From Thermoprotei archaeon (GTDB taxonomy: Archaea > Thermoproteota > Thermoprotei_A > Sulfolobales > Fervidicoccaceae), in contig JAEMPT010000099.1 in NCBI GenBank assembly GCA_022759165.1, forward strand, positions 1-6,616: a stretch of DNA of 6,616 nucleotides, given 5' to 3'. Each line of letters opens with the position of its first letter. Position 1 is the stretch's first letter. A program made the position numbers and the translations under genes. Below the pieces are notes generated by a model. It saw only the letters and a list, made by a program, of their open reading frames with translations. It was not told where the DNA came from and did no database searches. Of the stretch, positions 1-6,551 are shown one piece after another.

Positions 1-54
1 CGTATATATCTAGAAATATCAATAATTTCAATTTTATTTATGATTAAAAGGAAT

Positions 55-76
55 CCTCGGCGGGAATGGAAAGGAA
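55..76 (+). repeat. GC-rich motif, left copy
   Basis: CCTCGGCGGGAATGG followed by AAAGGAA lies in otherwise AT-rich DNA, directly upstream of the pckA TATA box. It matches the sequence at 6552-6582 if the tip of that hairpin (9 nt, CCGTTTACG) is removed: CCTCG|GCGGG(G/A)ATGG, 14 of 15 positions, then a shared AGGAA. Both copies have the same orientation and both precede a plus-strand TATA box. It could be a dispersed repeat, a remnant of a mobile-element end, or a shared upstream regulatory site. The match is seen directly; the role is unknown. Confidence 0.45.
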
Positions 77-86
77 AATTTATAAG
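72..86 (+). promoter_or_regulatory. Archaeal promoter (BRE/TATA) for pckA
   Basis: A purine-rich BRE-like stretch (AGGAAAA) runs into TTTATAAG at 79-86, a good archaeal TATA box. Usual spacing would put the transcription start near 105-112, giving a 5' leader of about 100 nt before the pckA start at 215. That is long for a thermophilic archaeon. No better TATA box is visible between here and the gene. Confidence 0.55.
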
Positions 87-129
87 ATATACATACGAGA
101 CTACGTTTGCGGTACCCCTTAAGCTTATG

Positions 130-185
130 TAGGGCAGTCGAACCAGCCCTAAAAGGCGCTTTTCCGATGTGAAAGGAAAAGCGCT
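130..185 (+). promoter_or_regulatory. Two tandem stem-loops in the pckA leader
   Basis: Hairpin 1 pairs TAGGGC (130-135) with GCCCTA (146-151) around a 10-nt loop. Hairpin 2 pairs GCGCTTTTCC (156-165) with GGAAAAGCGC (175-184): ten perfect pairs, extendable by one G-T pair, around the 9-nt loop GATGTGAAA. They are four nucleotides apart. A second GGAAAA at 186-191 could compete for the CTTTTCC arm, so an alternative fold is possible. The leader might be a cis-regulatory RNA for gluconeogenesis or a small RNA. No known riboswitch class was recognised. The pairing is seen; the function is inferred. Confidence 0.45.
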
Positions 186-200
186 GGAAAAAGTTTTACA

Positions 201-207
201 GAGTGAT
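201..207 (+). promoter_or_regulatory. Ribosome binding site that decides the pckA start
   Basis: GAGTGAT resembles the archaeal Shine-Dalgarno sequence (GAGGTGAT with one base missing) and lies 7 nt before ATG 215. The earlier in-frame GTG at 203 lies inside this site, so ATG 215 is the better start. Confidence 0.5.
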
Positions 208-214
208 ATTAGCC

Positions 215-2002
215 ATGGAAAAACTAATACCTAATGTCGAAGAAATTACACCGGACTCATTTTTGAATTCTTTTAACTCAATACTTGAGTATAAGAAGAG
301 GGTGGGTCTAATCCCTTTTTTAGACAATCCAGCAGATCTTTTAGAAAGAGCAATGCTATATGCTACTAAATATAATAACCGCTCTCTGGGGTGGGCCTCG
401 AACATATGGTCTAGATCAGCGGCTAACACGGTGGTCATAAACGATACTAGCGAGATGAAGAGAGAGCATAAAATTCTATTACTAAGGGTCCTTGAGCATG
501 TTTTAGCACAGGGACCTCTCATCAAGGTCGATGGAGCTTATGGATCTCCAGATAGCAAAGTGAGAATGAATGTAAGAGTATATGTGGATCCGCAGTTTCC
601 AGACTTGGCTTATAGATGGAGGCAACTTGTCTTTCCTCCAGATAAAGGGAAAGAGCCGGATGCTACGCTTTTTGTGTTCCCGCATTACTTAGGAAACCCC
701 TTAATCCCCGGTACGGATAAACTGATGGCTGTGGTGCGTTTTCCGAACCAGAACTTCACAGTAATAACTCTCTCATCCTATCAGGGGGAAGTAAAGAAGG
801 GAGCACTGTGCCATTGGATATATCACGCTTATAAGGTTGGTTGCACTGGAGAGCATGCAGCTTTAAGGGAATTCTCCGTAAAAACCGTTGACGGAAAATG
901 GAGAAGGGTTATCTTAGCCATATGGGGCCTGACTGGAAGCGGAAAATCGACCCATGGATTTTACGTTTGGACTGAAAGAAACTCAGAGACATATAAGAAA
1001 CTCTTCGGAATTAATCCCCTTGAACTAGTCAAAGACCAGGAAATAAAAAATGATGATATAGTAGCGATCTGCGATGATAGAGTTTACGGCTCAGAGCTCG
1101 GGGCATGGACGAAGACTGAGGACCTAACACCGGAGCTTGAAGCCATGTGGAAGGGAGCGATGAGCCCTAGAGCTCTTCACGAAAATACCGAATTCGATGA
1201 AAGAGGCTATCCTAGCTTCGAAGGAAAGCTATTTCAATACTTCGGTTCTCCAAATAGAAACGCCAGGTCGGTGATATACCTAGAAGATACGGGGTACTTT
1301 TATGGCGATGTGAACAGCAGCGGAAGGCTGAATGCTGCCGTGTTTTTGAGCCCAGGCTATTTCACAGATTTCGCCTGGGTGAAGATTACGGATCCCGCAT
1401 TCGCTGCGAAAGTGTTAGCCGATGGAAGGACGGTGGGTCATGCCGCCCAAGCTAAGGAATTGGTCGGAAGAGTGAGGTTCGTTCCGAGGTTTACGGAGTT
1501 CACCATAGGAGTAAAAGACGATGTTCATGTGATAAGATTCTATGAATTCCTGAAAAAATGGAAGAATGAAGGTCACGATGTTAATATATACCAATGGAAT
1601 ACTACTGGTAGAATCGTCGCCAAGTACAAGTGGGTTGAGAAAAAGCTTGGGGATAAAACCATAATGGCACCCGAGCCGATACTACAGGAAATCAACGGCA
1701 CGTTGAAACCGATTGGCGGAGAAAGACCACTCATAGAGGAAACTGAGCTATTCCTATTACAGGCGGAGAGAGGGGCAGTTGAGTGGGCTCCTCACCCAGT
1801 ATGGGGAGAAAAAGTCCTCATTCCTAAATCGGTGCCAGGTATAAGAGATGAAAGGTTAAAGCAATTGAACCCCCTTAGCTATATTTCCATGGAAGAGTTC
1901 AAGGCACTACTCAAAGCTCAAATGGAAGAGAGTAAGTATACATTGCAAAAGCTTGGGCTGCGGCTTCCGCCGGAAATCATAAATGCGATGGACTTCGACT
2001 AA
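215..2002 (+). CDS. pckA: Phosphoenolpyruvate carboxykinase (ATP)
   Basis: Converts oxaloacetate plus ATP to phosphoenolpyruvate, CO2 and ADP, the cytosolic entry step of gluconeogenesis (reversible). The product has 595 residues from ATG 215; GTG 203 would add four. Visible motifs are an SRSAAN segment with Arg67 (like GRSPKD, Arg65 of E. coli), YQGEVKKG at 189-196 (Lys195 like the metal ligand Lys213), His214 (like His232, with the 19-residue spacing kept), the P-loop GLTGSGKST at 238-246, an Asp-Asp pair at 287-288 (like Asp268/269), WTKTEDLTPE, and NAR with Arg351 (like Arg333). The bacterial enzyme is about 540 residues; the extra length includes insertions of about 8 residues before and 29 after the P-loop. 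It has its own promoter and a structured leader, and it converges on the threonine operon with a 4-bp overlap. The family assignment is strong. ATP rather than GTP use rests on the motif pattern, since the GTP-type family is unrelated in overall sequence. Confidence 0.93.
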   Translation: MEKLIPNVEEITPDSFLNSFNSILEYKKRVGLIPFLDNPADLLERAMLYATKYNNRSLGWASNIWSRSAANTVVINDTSEMKREHKILLLRVLEHVLAQGPLIKVDGAYGSPDSKVRMNVRVYVDPQFPDLAYRWRQLVFPPDKGKEPDATLFVFPHYLGNPLIPGTDKLMAVVRFPNQNFTVITLSSYQGEVKKGALCHWIYHAYKVGCTGEHAALREFSVKTVDGKWRRVILAIWGLTGSGKSTHGFYVWTERNSETYKKLFGINPLELVKDQEIKNDDIVAICDDRVYGSELGAWTKTEDLTPELEAMWKGAMSPRALHENTEFDERGYPSFEGKLFQYFGSPNRNARSVIYLEDTGYFYGDVNSSGRLNAAVFLSPGYFTDFAWVKITDPAFAAKVLADGRTVGHAAQAKELVGRVRFVPRFTEFTIGVKDDVHVIRFYEFLKKWKNEGHDVNIYQWNTTGRIVAKYKWVEKKLGDKTIMAPEPILQEINGTLKPIGGERPLIEETELFLLQAERGAVEWAPHPVWGEKVLIPKSVPGIRDERLKQLNPLSYISMEEFKALLKAQMEESKYTLQKLGLRLPPEIINAMDFD

Positions 2003-3030
2003 GCTTTTTTCTCGGTCGTAACGCCTAATTCAGATGGCTCTACAACTAAATACTTAGCGGGGACGCTGTTTTGTTCTAAGATATCACTTAGCGACTTTCC
2101 TATCTCCTCAGCCTTTTCCTTTTCAATGGAAACGGCGAAGACAGATGGACCGGCACCGGAAATGTTGAAGCCCAAAGCGCCCATAGAGAATGCTTCTCGT
2201 TTCAAGATATCGTACATTGGAATTGCATTTTTTCTATAGGGTTCAGCCATATAGTCTGTGGACACCGACTCACTGAACATTGCTCGATCGTTGAGAAATA
2301 AAGAGGCTACGAGCTTTCCGAGTGCTGAGCCTTGCTTCACAGCTTTTTCTAATTCTAAGTATTTTGGAAGCGCTTTTCTCGCAGCCATCGTTTTATCCTC
2401 TTTTGCCCCCAGACCCACTGGCATCACTATTGTGAAAAAAACATGCTTAGGAATAGGTAACTTGATGAATGATAGATTTGTATGGTCGGTGAGCACAATG
2501 CCTCCTAGGTAACTTGCGGAAACGTTGTCGTAATGAAGAGAGCCAGCTACGAATTTTTCCCCACAGGCAGATATCAGAACGGCTTCCTTCGGATTTAGGT
2601 TTAAACCCAGAGCCTGATCAATGGCTGCAGTAATCGCTACAGAAGATGCCGCTGAGCTTCCAAGACCCATAGAAGTTGGTACTCCTTTCCATAGCCTAAT
2701 TTTGACATCAAGCTCGTTACGTACACCACAAGCACGTAATATCCCATCTGCTATTCTGTAAACAACGTTCTTCTCTCCAGACGGCACCTCCCCTTCTATC
2801 ACTCGGAAATCAAGAAAACCCTTGCCTTCTTCGATCTCAACTTCCACTTTATCCAAGAAGCCCTTAATGGCCATCCCCAGTACGTCGAAACCAGCCCCCA
2901 GGTTAGCTATAGATGCAGGGCTCATTGCAGTAACTCTTCCTACTTTATATTGTTCGAAACTGATGCTCTTAGACTTCAGCAGTTCAAAATGTTCGCATAA
3001 AACGAGAGGATTTCTTTGCATGAGAGTCAT
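1999..3030 (-). CDS. thrB: Homoserine kinase (GHMP family)
   Basis: Phosphorylates L-homoserine with ATP to O-phosphohomoserine, the substrate of threonine synthase. The product has 343 residues. SPASIANLGAGFDVLG at 37-52 is the N-terminal GHMP strand-loop, PTSMGLGSSAASS at 118-130 is the ATP-phosphate loop, and SGAGPSVFA at 291-299 is the C-terminal glycine-rich motif. Family members usually begin a few residues before the PAS-ANLG motif; here about 28-35 extra residues precede it. The only nearby in-frame ATG, GTG or TTG starts are ATG 3030 and ATG 3021, with ATG at residue 36 falling inside the conserved strand, so the extension seems real unless a non-canonical start is used. A weak G6 tract lies 12 nt before ATG 3030. 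Last gene of the operon, 4 bp after asd. It ends in TAG, and its stop interlocks with the pckA TAA in the sequence CTAA. Confidence 0.93.
   Translation of the reverse strand: MTLMQRNPLVLCEHFELLKSKSISFEQYKVGRVTAMSPASIANLGAGFDVLGMAIKGFLDKVEVEIEEGKGFLDFRVIEGEVPSGEKNVVYRIADGILRACGVRNELDVKIRLWKGVPTSMGLGSSAASSVAITAAIDQALGLNLNPKEAVLISACGEKFVAGSLHYDNVSASYLGGIVLTDHTNLSFIKLPIPKHVFFTIVMPVGLGAKEDKTMAARKALPKYLELEKAVKQGSALGKLVASLFLNDRAMFSESVSTDYMAEPYRKNAIPMYDILKREAFSMGALGFNISGAGPSVFAVSIEKEKAEEIGKSLSDILEQNSVPAKYLVVEPSELGVTTEKKA
2005..2010 (+). terminator. Oligo-T tract after pckA
   Basis: Six T residues begin two bases after the pckA TAA. Archaeal RNA polymerase commonly stops at such tracts without a hairpin. 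The same bases encode the final Lys-Lys of homoserine kinase on the other strand, so a terminator and a protein C-terminus share sequence. One T6 run is only modest evidence. Confidence 0.35.
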
Positions 3031-3034
3031 CCTG

Positions 3035-4099
3035 CTAAATTTCCCCCCTTTCGTTAAGAGTTACGAAGAGCTCAGCTATGAGAACCCCTGTCCCTGCAGC
3101 TCCCCTGACTATGTTGTCTCCAAGTACAATGTATCTGAGCACTTTTCCACTACTGTCCAGCCTGAGCCTCCCCACGCTAACTGACATCCCGTTTCCTGCT
3201 CCTCTGTCCAGCCTCGGTTGCGGTCGGTCTTCTTCGGCTCTTAATATTATGGGCTCGCTAGGGGCCGTCGGCAGGTGAAGCCCATTGATCTTATTCCACG
3301 AGTTTCTTTTCATTGCCGCTTTTACTTCATCGATGGTTACCCCGCCATTAGCAAGTTCAACTAACACCGATTCCGTGTGTCCATATAGAACGGGAACCCT
3401 CGTGGTTGTGGGATATATCTGGAAATCTGCAGGCTCAATACCTTCGATACCGGCCGTGCCAAGCATTTTTTTAGGCTCGTTTTCGACTTTCTCTTCCTCG
3501 CCCTGAATATTCGGCAAGAGGTTGTCAATAATGTACATTGAAGGGACTCCATGTATCCCAGCCCCGCTCAAAGCCTGCATAGTCGTCACGACTACTTTTT
3601 TGATTCCAAAAGCATCATAGATAGGCTTGAGTGTTAGGGTGAGAATAGCTGAAGTGCAGTTAGGCACCTTAATTATCTTTCCTTTTCCATGCTTCTGTTT
3701 CTTAAGAACGAAGATATGGTCAGCGTTTACTTCGGGATTCAGCAACGGTATTAAAGGATCCATCCTCCAGTTGCTCGAATTGGAGACGACTACTTTACCA
3801 TTTTCAAGGAGCTTTTGCTCTACTATGGCTGCCTCATCCGAGGGCAACGCCGTGAATGCGAAATCGTAATCCTCCAAGTTTAATAGTTCTTGATTTGAAA
3901 TAAGCTTCAAGTCTTTAACATTTTCGGGTATCTCTTCCGGAAGAAGCCAGCTAACCGCTTCAGAATACAGCTTTCCAATGCTTCTCTCCGAAGCAGTTAA
4001 ATAGGCGACCTCGAACATTTTGTGGTTAGATAGGAGAGAAACGAACTTTTGGCCTACTAGTCCAGTAGCTCCTAAGACCGCAACTCTATATTTATCCAT
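3035..4099 (-). CDS. asd: Aspartate-semialdehyde dehydrogenase
   Basis: Reduces aspartyl-4-phosphate with NADPH to aspartate-4-semialdehyde, the branch point to threonine, methionine and lysine. The product has 354 residues, a normal length for the archaeal/fungal subfamily. GATGLVGQ at 10-17 is the dinucleotide-binding loop, PNCTSA carries the catalytic Cys148, and RVPVLYGH ends in the acid-base His241. SNSSN near 106-110, the Arg-rich PQPRLDRG near 294-300 and GDNIVRGAAGTGV near 327-339 also fit the family. The start ATG overlaps the aspartate kinase stop by one base (TAATG). GGGGTG seven bases upstream is a usable ribosome binding site. It ends in TAG four bases before thrB, so translational coupling on both sides is likely. 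Confidence 0.95.
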   Translation of the reverse strand: MDKYRVAVLGATGLVGQKFVSLLSNHKMFEVAYLTASERSIGKLYSEAVSWLLPEEIPENVKDLKLISNQELLNLEDYDFAFTALPSDEAAIVEQKLLENGKVVVSNSSNWRMDPLIPLLNPEVNADHIFVLKKQKHGKGKIIKVPNCTSAILTLTLKPIYDAFGIKKVVVTTMQALSGAGIHGVPSMYIIDNLLPNIQGEEEKVENEPKKMLGTAGIEGIEPADFQIYPTTTRVPVLYGHTESVLVELANGGVTIDEVKAAMKRNSWNKINGLHLPTAPSEPIILRAEEDRPQPRLDRGAGNGMSVSVGRLRLDSSGKVLRYIVLGDNIVRGAAGTGVLIAELFVTLNERGEI

Positions 4100-5220
4100 T
4101 ATTGTGCACCCCAGATAAGTTTCTCATGTATTCTATCTACTAGTTCAGAAATGCTTGATGTTTCAGAAAAAACGATTTGTAATATATGCGGGCTCTTTAT
4201 TTCTAAACTCTTAGCCAATGAGAACATTTCTGTTTTCTCGATTGAAAACAAGGCTTCGTGGGAGCTATTCTTCCCTATAACCGTTATTTCATGCTCACCG
4301 TGATGTTCCCTGACGGAAATCAACTTTACTCCATCGCTAGTGCACCCGTTTTCCGCGCATATCTTAGTACCATCGCCAGTTATCGATCTGATTATTATTG
4401 TCTTCGGTATTGAAAGTGCTTCTACAGGCTCTAGTGTCCTTGGATGGAGGCGCTTGACTCCGTAAAGAGCCGCTAGCTTCGCCTCGACGGCATCGAGCCT
4501 TTCTACCCTCTTTGGTCTCTTCACAAGCTTCGGATCGCAACTCAATATCCCGCTCGTTTCTGTTATCATATATACTTCCTCTATAAATAGAACACCCGCT
4601 ATGGCAGTAGCTGTGTAATCTGACCCACCTCTCCCCAATGTTACAACGCTACCATCTGGCAAAGATGCTATATAGCCTTCAATTATGATCGGGGATAAGC
4701 TACGCTCTAATCTTGAGATCTCATTCCTTAGGCTCTCAGAAGTCCTTTCATAGTCGATTGATGTCTCCCCCCCGGCTTCCTTAGCGACTATTCCCCTTAA
4801 CGCACTAACTGTTCCAGGCTTTTCCCCTATAGCCCTGAAGGCTCCAGCCATCAGCGCCGAGCTCATCATCTCTCCATAAGACTGGATCACATGGCTACGT
4901 TTGCCTTGAGTGATATGTTCGCTATATACCTTTGCTCTTAGCTCCTTTAAGAGCTTGGAAACGGTTTCTTCGGCTTCCCTATCTTCAATCTCATAAGCAA
5001 TCCGCATATGCGTTTCTTCTATGTCCTTTAACTCTTCGGTTTTTCCTTCTGAGATTTTTATCAGCTTGTCCGTAACTCCTTTCAAAGCGCTAACGACTAG
5101 GATTATATTCGAACCGTTTTCTAAAAATTCGTTCCTTATCCTCTCCGCCACATTTATGTAATCTTTCCCAGAGGAGAGGAGAGAACCACCTACTTTAACC
5201 ACTTTATCTATATTTATCAC
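4099..5220 (-). CDS. lysC: Aspartate kinase, single ACT-like domain
   Basis: Phosphorylates L-aspartate with ATP to aspartyl-4-phosphate, the first committed step of the pathway. The product has 373 residues. The amino-acid-kinase domain covers about 1-290: KVGGS at 9-13 (usually KFGGTS), SYGEMMSS at 114-121, TLGRGGSDYTA at 194-204 and LHPRTLEP at 258-265. Only about 75 residues follow; GEHEITVIGK begins an ACT-like fold that fits the second ACT domain of ordinary enzymes, which are usually 400-470 residues with two ACT domains. Feedback control by threonine or lysine may therefore be altered or lost (inference). The start is GTG 5220, chosen because a perfect GGAGGTGA lies just upstream. It overlaps threonine synthase by four bases. 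Identity is secure; gene symbols vary for archaeal aspartate kinases (lysC or ask). Confidence 0.92.
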   Translation of the reverse strand: MINIDKVVKVGGSLLSSGKDYINVAERIRNEFLENGSNIILVVSALKGVTDKLIKISEGKTEELKDIEETHMRIAYEIEDREAEETVSKLLKELRAKVYSEHITQGKRSHVIQSYGEMMSSALMAGAFRAIGEKPGTVSALRGIVAKEAGGETSIDYERTSESLRNEISRLERSLSPIIIEGYIASLPDGSVVTLGRGGSDYTATAIAGVLFIEEVYMITETSGILSCDPKLVKRPKRVERLDAVEAKLAALYGVKRLHPRTLEPVEALSIPKTIIIRSITGDGTKICAENGCTSDGVKLISVREHHGEHEITVIGKNSSHEALFSIEKTEMFSLAKSLEIKSPHILQIVFSETSSISELVDRIHEKLIWGAQ

Positions 5221-6431
5221 ATCTCACCTCCAAGCTTTCTAAATATTTCCAGCCCTTCACCGCTTTGTAATATGTTTAGGGGGAATCTGTTCGGAATTTG
5301 ATCTGCTTCCTTAAGTGCATTTCCTGTGCCTATGAGCACCACTCTTTCTCCCTTCTCTATCCATTCTTCTTCAAGAGCCCTTCTGAGTCCTGCTAATGTA
5401 ACGGCCGAAGCGCTCTCCACGCCTATACCTTCGGACCTTGCTAAGTCCAATTGAGATTTTAAAATATTATCGTCATTGACAGCCACAGCCTGCCCACTGG
5501 ATTCCTTTATTGCTTTAATCGCTCTTTCCCAGTGTACTGGCCTCCCTATATTTATTGCTGAGGCTACAGTACTCGGTGACGATATATCCGCATATTTACC
5601 TGTTTGAAAAGCGTTTGCTATCGGGGACGCACCTGATGCCTGCACCGCCAATATCCTGGGAAGATTCTCTATAATCCCTGCCGATCTTAGCTCATTTAGT
5701 CCTTTCCATATAGAGAAGATATTCCCCCCGTTTCCAACAGGCACCACTATCCAATCTGGAACTCCGATTTCTTCCACTATTTCAAAAGCTACCGTTTTTT
5801 GACCTTCTATTCTCCAAGGATTTATAGAATTCATTAAGTAAAAACCGCGGTATCTTTCACTGAGCTCTAAGACTTTTTTCATTGCATTATCAAAGCTCCC
5901 TATAACCTCAAGTACAGCTGCCCCATAAAGGGCCAACTGGGAGACTTTTCCTCCAGCTATTTTCCCTTTGGGAACCACTACTATCGCTTGAAGCCCTGCT
6001 CTCCTCGCATAAGCCGACATGCTCGCTGCGGTGTTTCCTGTGGAGGCAGATATTACTGCTCTCGCTCACATCGCCTTAGCAGCTGTGATGGCTACAGTCA
6101 TCCCTCTATCCTTGAAGCTACCAGTAGGGTTACTTCCTTCCAATTTAATAAAAAGGTCTTTGAGCTTCAGCATGTCTCCGATGCGCTTAAGCCTAATTAA
6201 AGGAGTTGCTCCTTCGCCCATACTAATTATTTCCGCGTTCTTTGGTATAGGAATAAAGTTCTTATACTTCCAAACTCCCCTTATTTTAGGTTTCTGAGAA
6301 GTCAAATTTTTGATAGATTTGATTTCGAAATGGAGAAGACCGCCACATTCGCACCTTAGTCTATTTTCAAAAACCGGATACCTGCGACCACATTTATCGC
6401 AAACTAAAGCGTTTGGCTCACATCTCCTCAC
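5217..6431 (-). CDS. thrC: Threonine synthase, interrupted by in-frame TGA
   Basis: Converts O-phosphohomoserine to L-threonine and phosphate; a fold-type II PLP enzyme. Read through, it has 404 residues, normal for the archaeal family. There is an N-terminal zinc ribbon (Cys11, Cys14, Cys27, Cys29), EGSNPTGSFKDRG at 98-110 with the PLP lysine Lys107, STGNT at 130-134, NSINPWRIEGQ near 201-211 and the phosphate-binding VGNGGN at 232-237. Codon 122 is TGA; the frame is unchanged and the residues on both sides (AKAM before, ARAVISASTGNT after) fit the family, where Gly is usual here. As strict ORFs the gene is 6431-6066 (121 aa) plus 6020-5217 (267 aa). The second piece has no ribosome binding site at ATG 6020 and lacks STGNT. 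The start is GTG 6431, with no Shine-Dalgarno and a TATA box at a distance suggesting leaderless initiation. First gene of the operon. It is either a pseudogene, a sequence error or a recoded gene. Confidence 0.88.
5224..5231 (-). promoter_or_regulatory. Strong ribosome binding site for aspartate kinase
   Basis: GGAGGTGA on the minus strand perfectly complements the 3' end of archaeal 16S rRNA (UCACCUCC). It sits three bases before GTG 5220 and inside the last codons of threonine synthase. This fixes the GTG start and would let aspartate kinase be translated independently even if threonine synthase is interrupted. Confidence 0.75.
6066..6068 (-). other. In-frame TGA within thrC (codon 122)
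   Basis: The minus strand reads GCG ATG TGA GCG AGA GCA, translating as Ala-Met-stop-Ala-Arg-Ala. Threonine synthases usually have Gly between this helix and the strand leading to STGNT, so one substitution (GGA to TGA, the plus-strand base at 6068) explains it. No frameshift is involved. None of the other four genes contains an internal TGA. Confidence 0.85.
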
Positions 6432-6449
6432 CGCAATGGTTGAAATATT

Positions 6450-6472
6450 TATTTAAAAAGGATTTTTAAATG
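6450..6472 (-). promoter_or_regulatory. Promoter of the threonine operon
   Basis: On the minus strand two TATA-like boxes follow each other: TTTAAAAA (about 6470-6463) and TTTTTAAATA (about 6459-6450). The nearer one would start transcription at about 6430, right at GTG 6431, giving a leaderless mRNA. The farther one would leave about ten bases of leader. No ribosome binding site precedes the GTG, which supports leaderless initiation. Confidence 0.5.
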
Positions 6473-6551
6473 GTTCTCCTTATTTTTCCACCTTTCGTTA
6501 TAAATTCTACATATTAATAATTAATAATTTAATTTTAATTATAACTGAAAA

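Noticed and set aside
1..132. Open frame from the window edge, with ATG 40 giving a 30-codon basic peptide ending in TAG at 130-132
   Set aside because: It has no ribosome binding site, overlaps the TATA box and the repeated GC-rich motif, and 43 open codons are common by chance. The N-terminal part looks like translated AT-rich DNA.
128..152. tRNA T-arm resemblance (GTCGAACC flanked by GGGC and GCCC)
   Set aside because: The loop is 10 nt rather than 7, and no acceptor, D or anticodon arms can be found on either strand.
155..200. H/ACA or C/D box small RNA in the pckA leader
   Set aside because: There is no proper box C/D pair and no pseudouridylation pocket. The hairpin loop GATGTGAAA has GA steps, but the bulge order does not match a kink-turn.
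190..210. GTGATA half-site of the Thermococcales glycolytic motif (TATCAC-N5-GTGATA)
   Set aside because: The TATCAC half is missing at the required spacing, and the bases are better explained as the pckA ribosome binding site.
196..685. Minus-strand ORFs opposite pckA
   Set aside because: They are shadows of a well-supported gene and show no recognisable family or ribosome binding site.
5217..6020. Stand-alone second protein starting at ATG 6020
   Set aside because: It has no ribosome binding site, lacks the STGNT motif and the PLP lysine, and is the direct in-frame continuation of threonine synthase.
6511..6541. AT-rich repeats (ATTAATA twice) and a TAATTAA/TTAATTA dyad
   Set aside because: Low-complexity AT-rich spacer; such symmetry is expected by chance and no partner site was seen.
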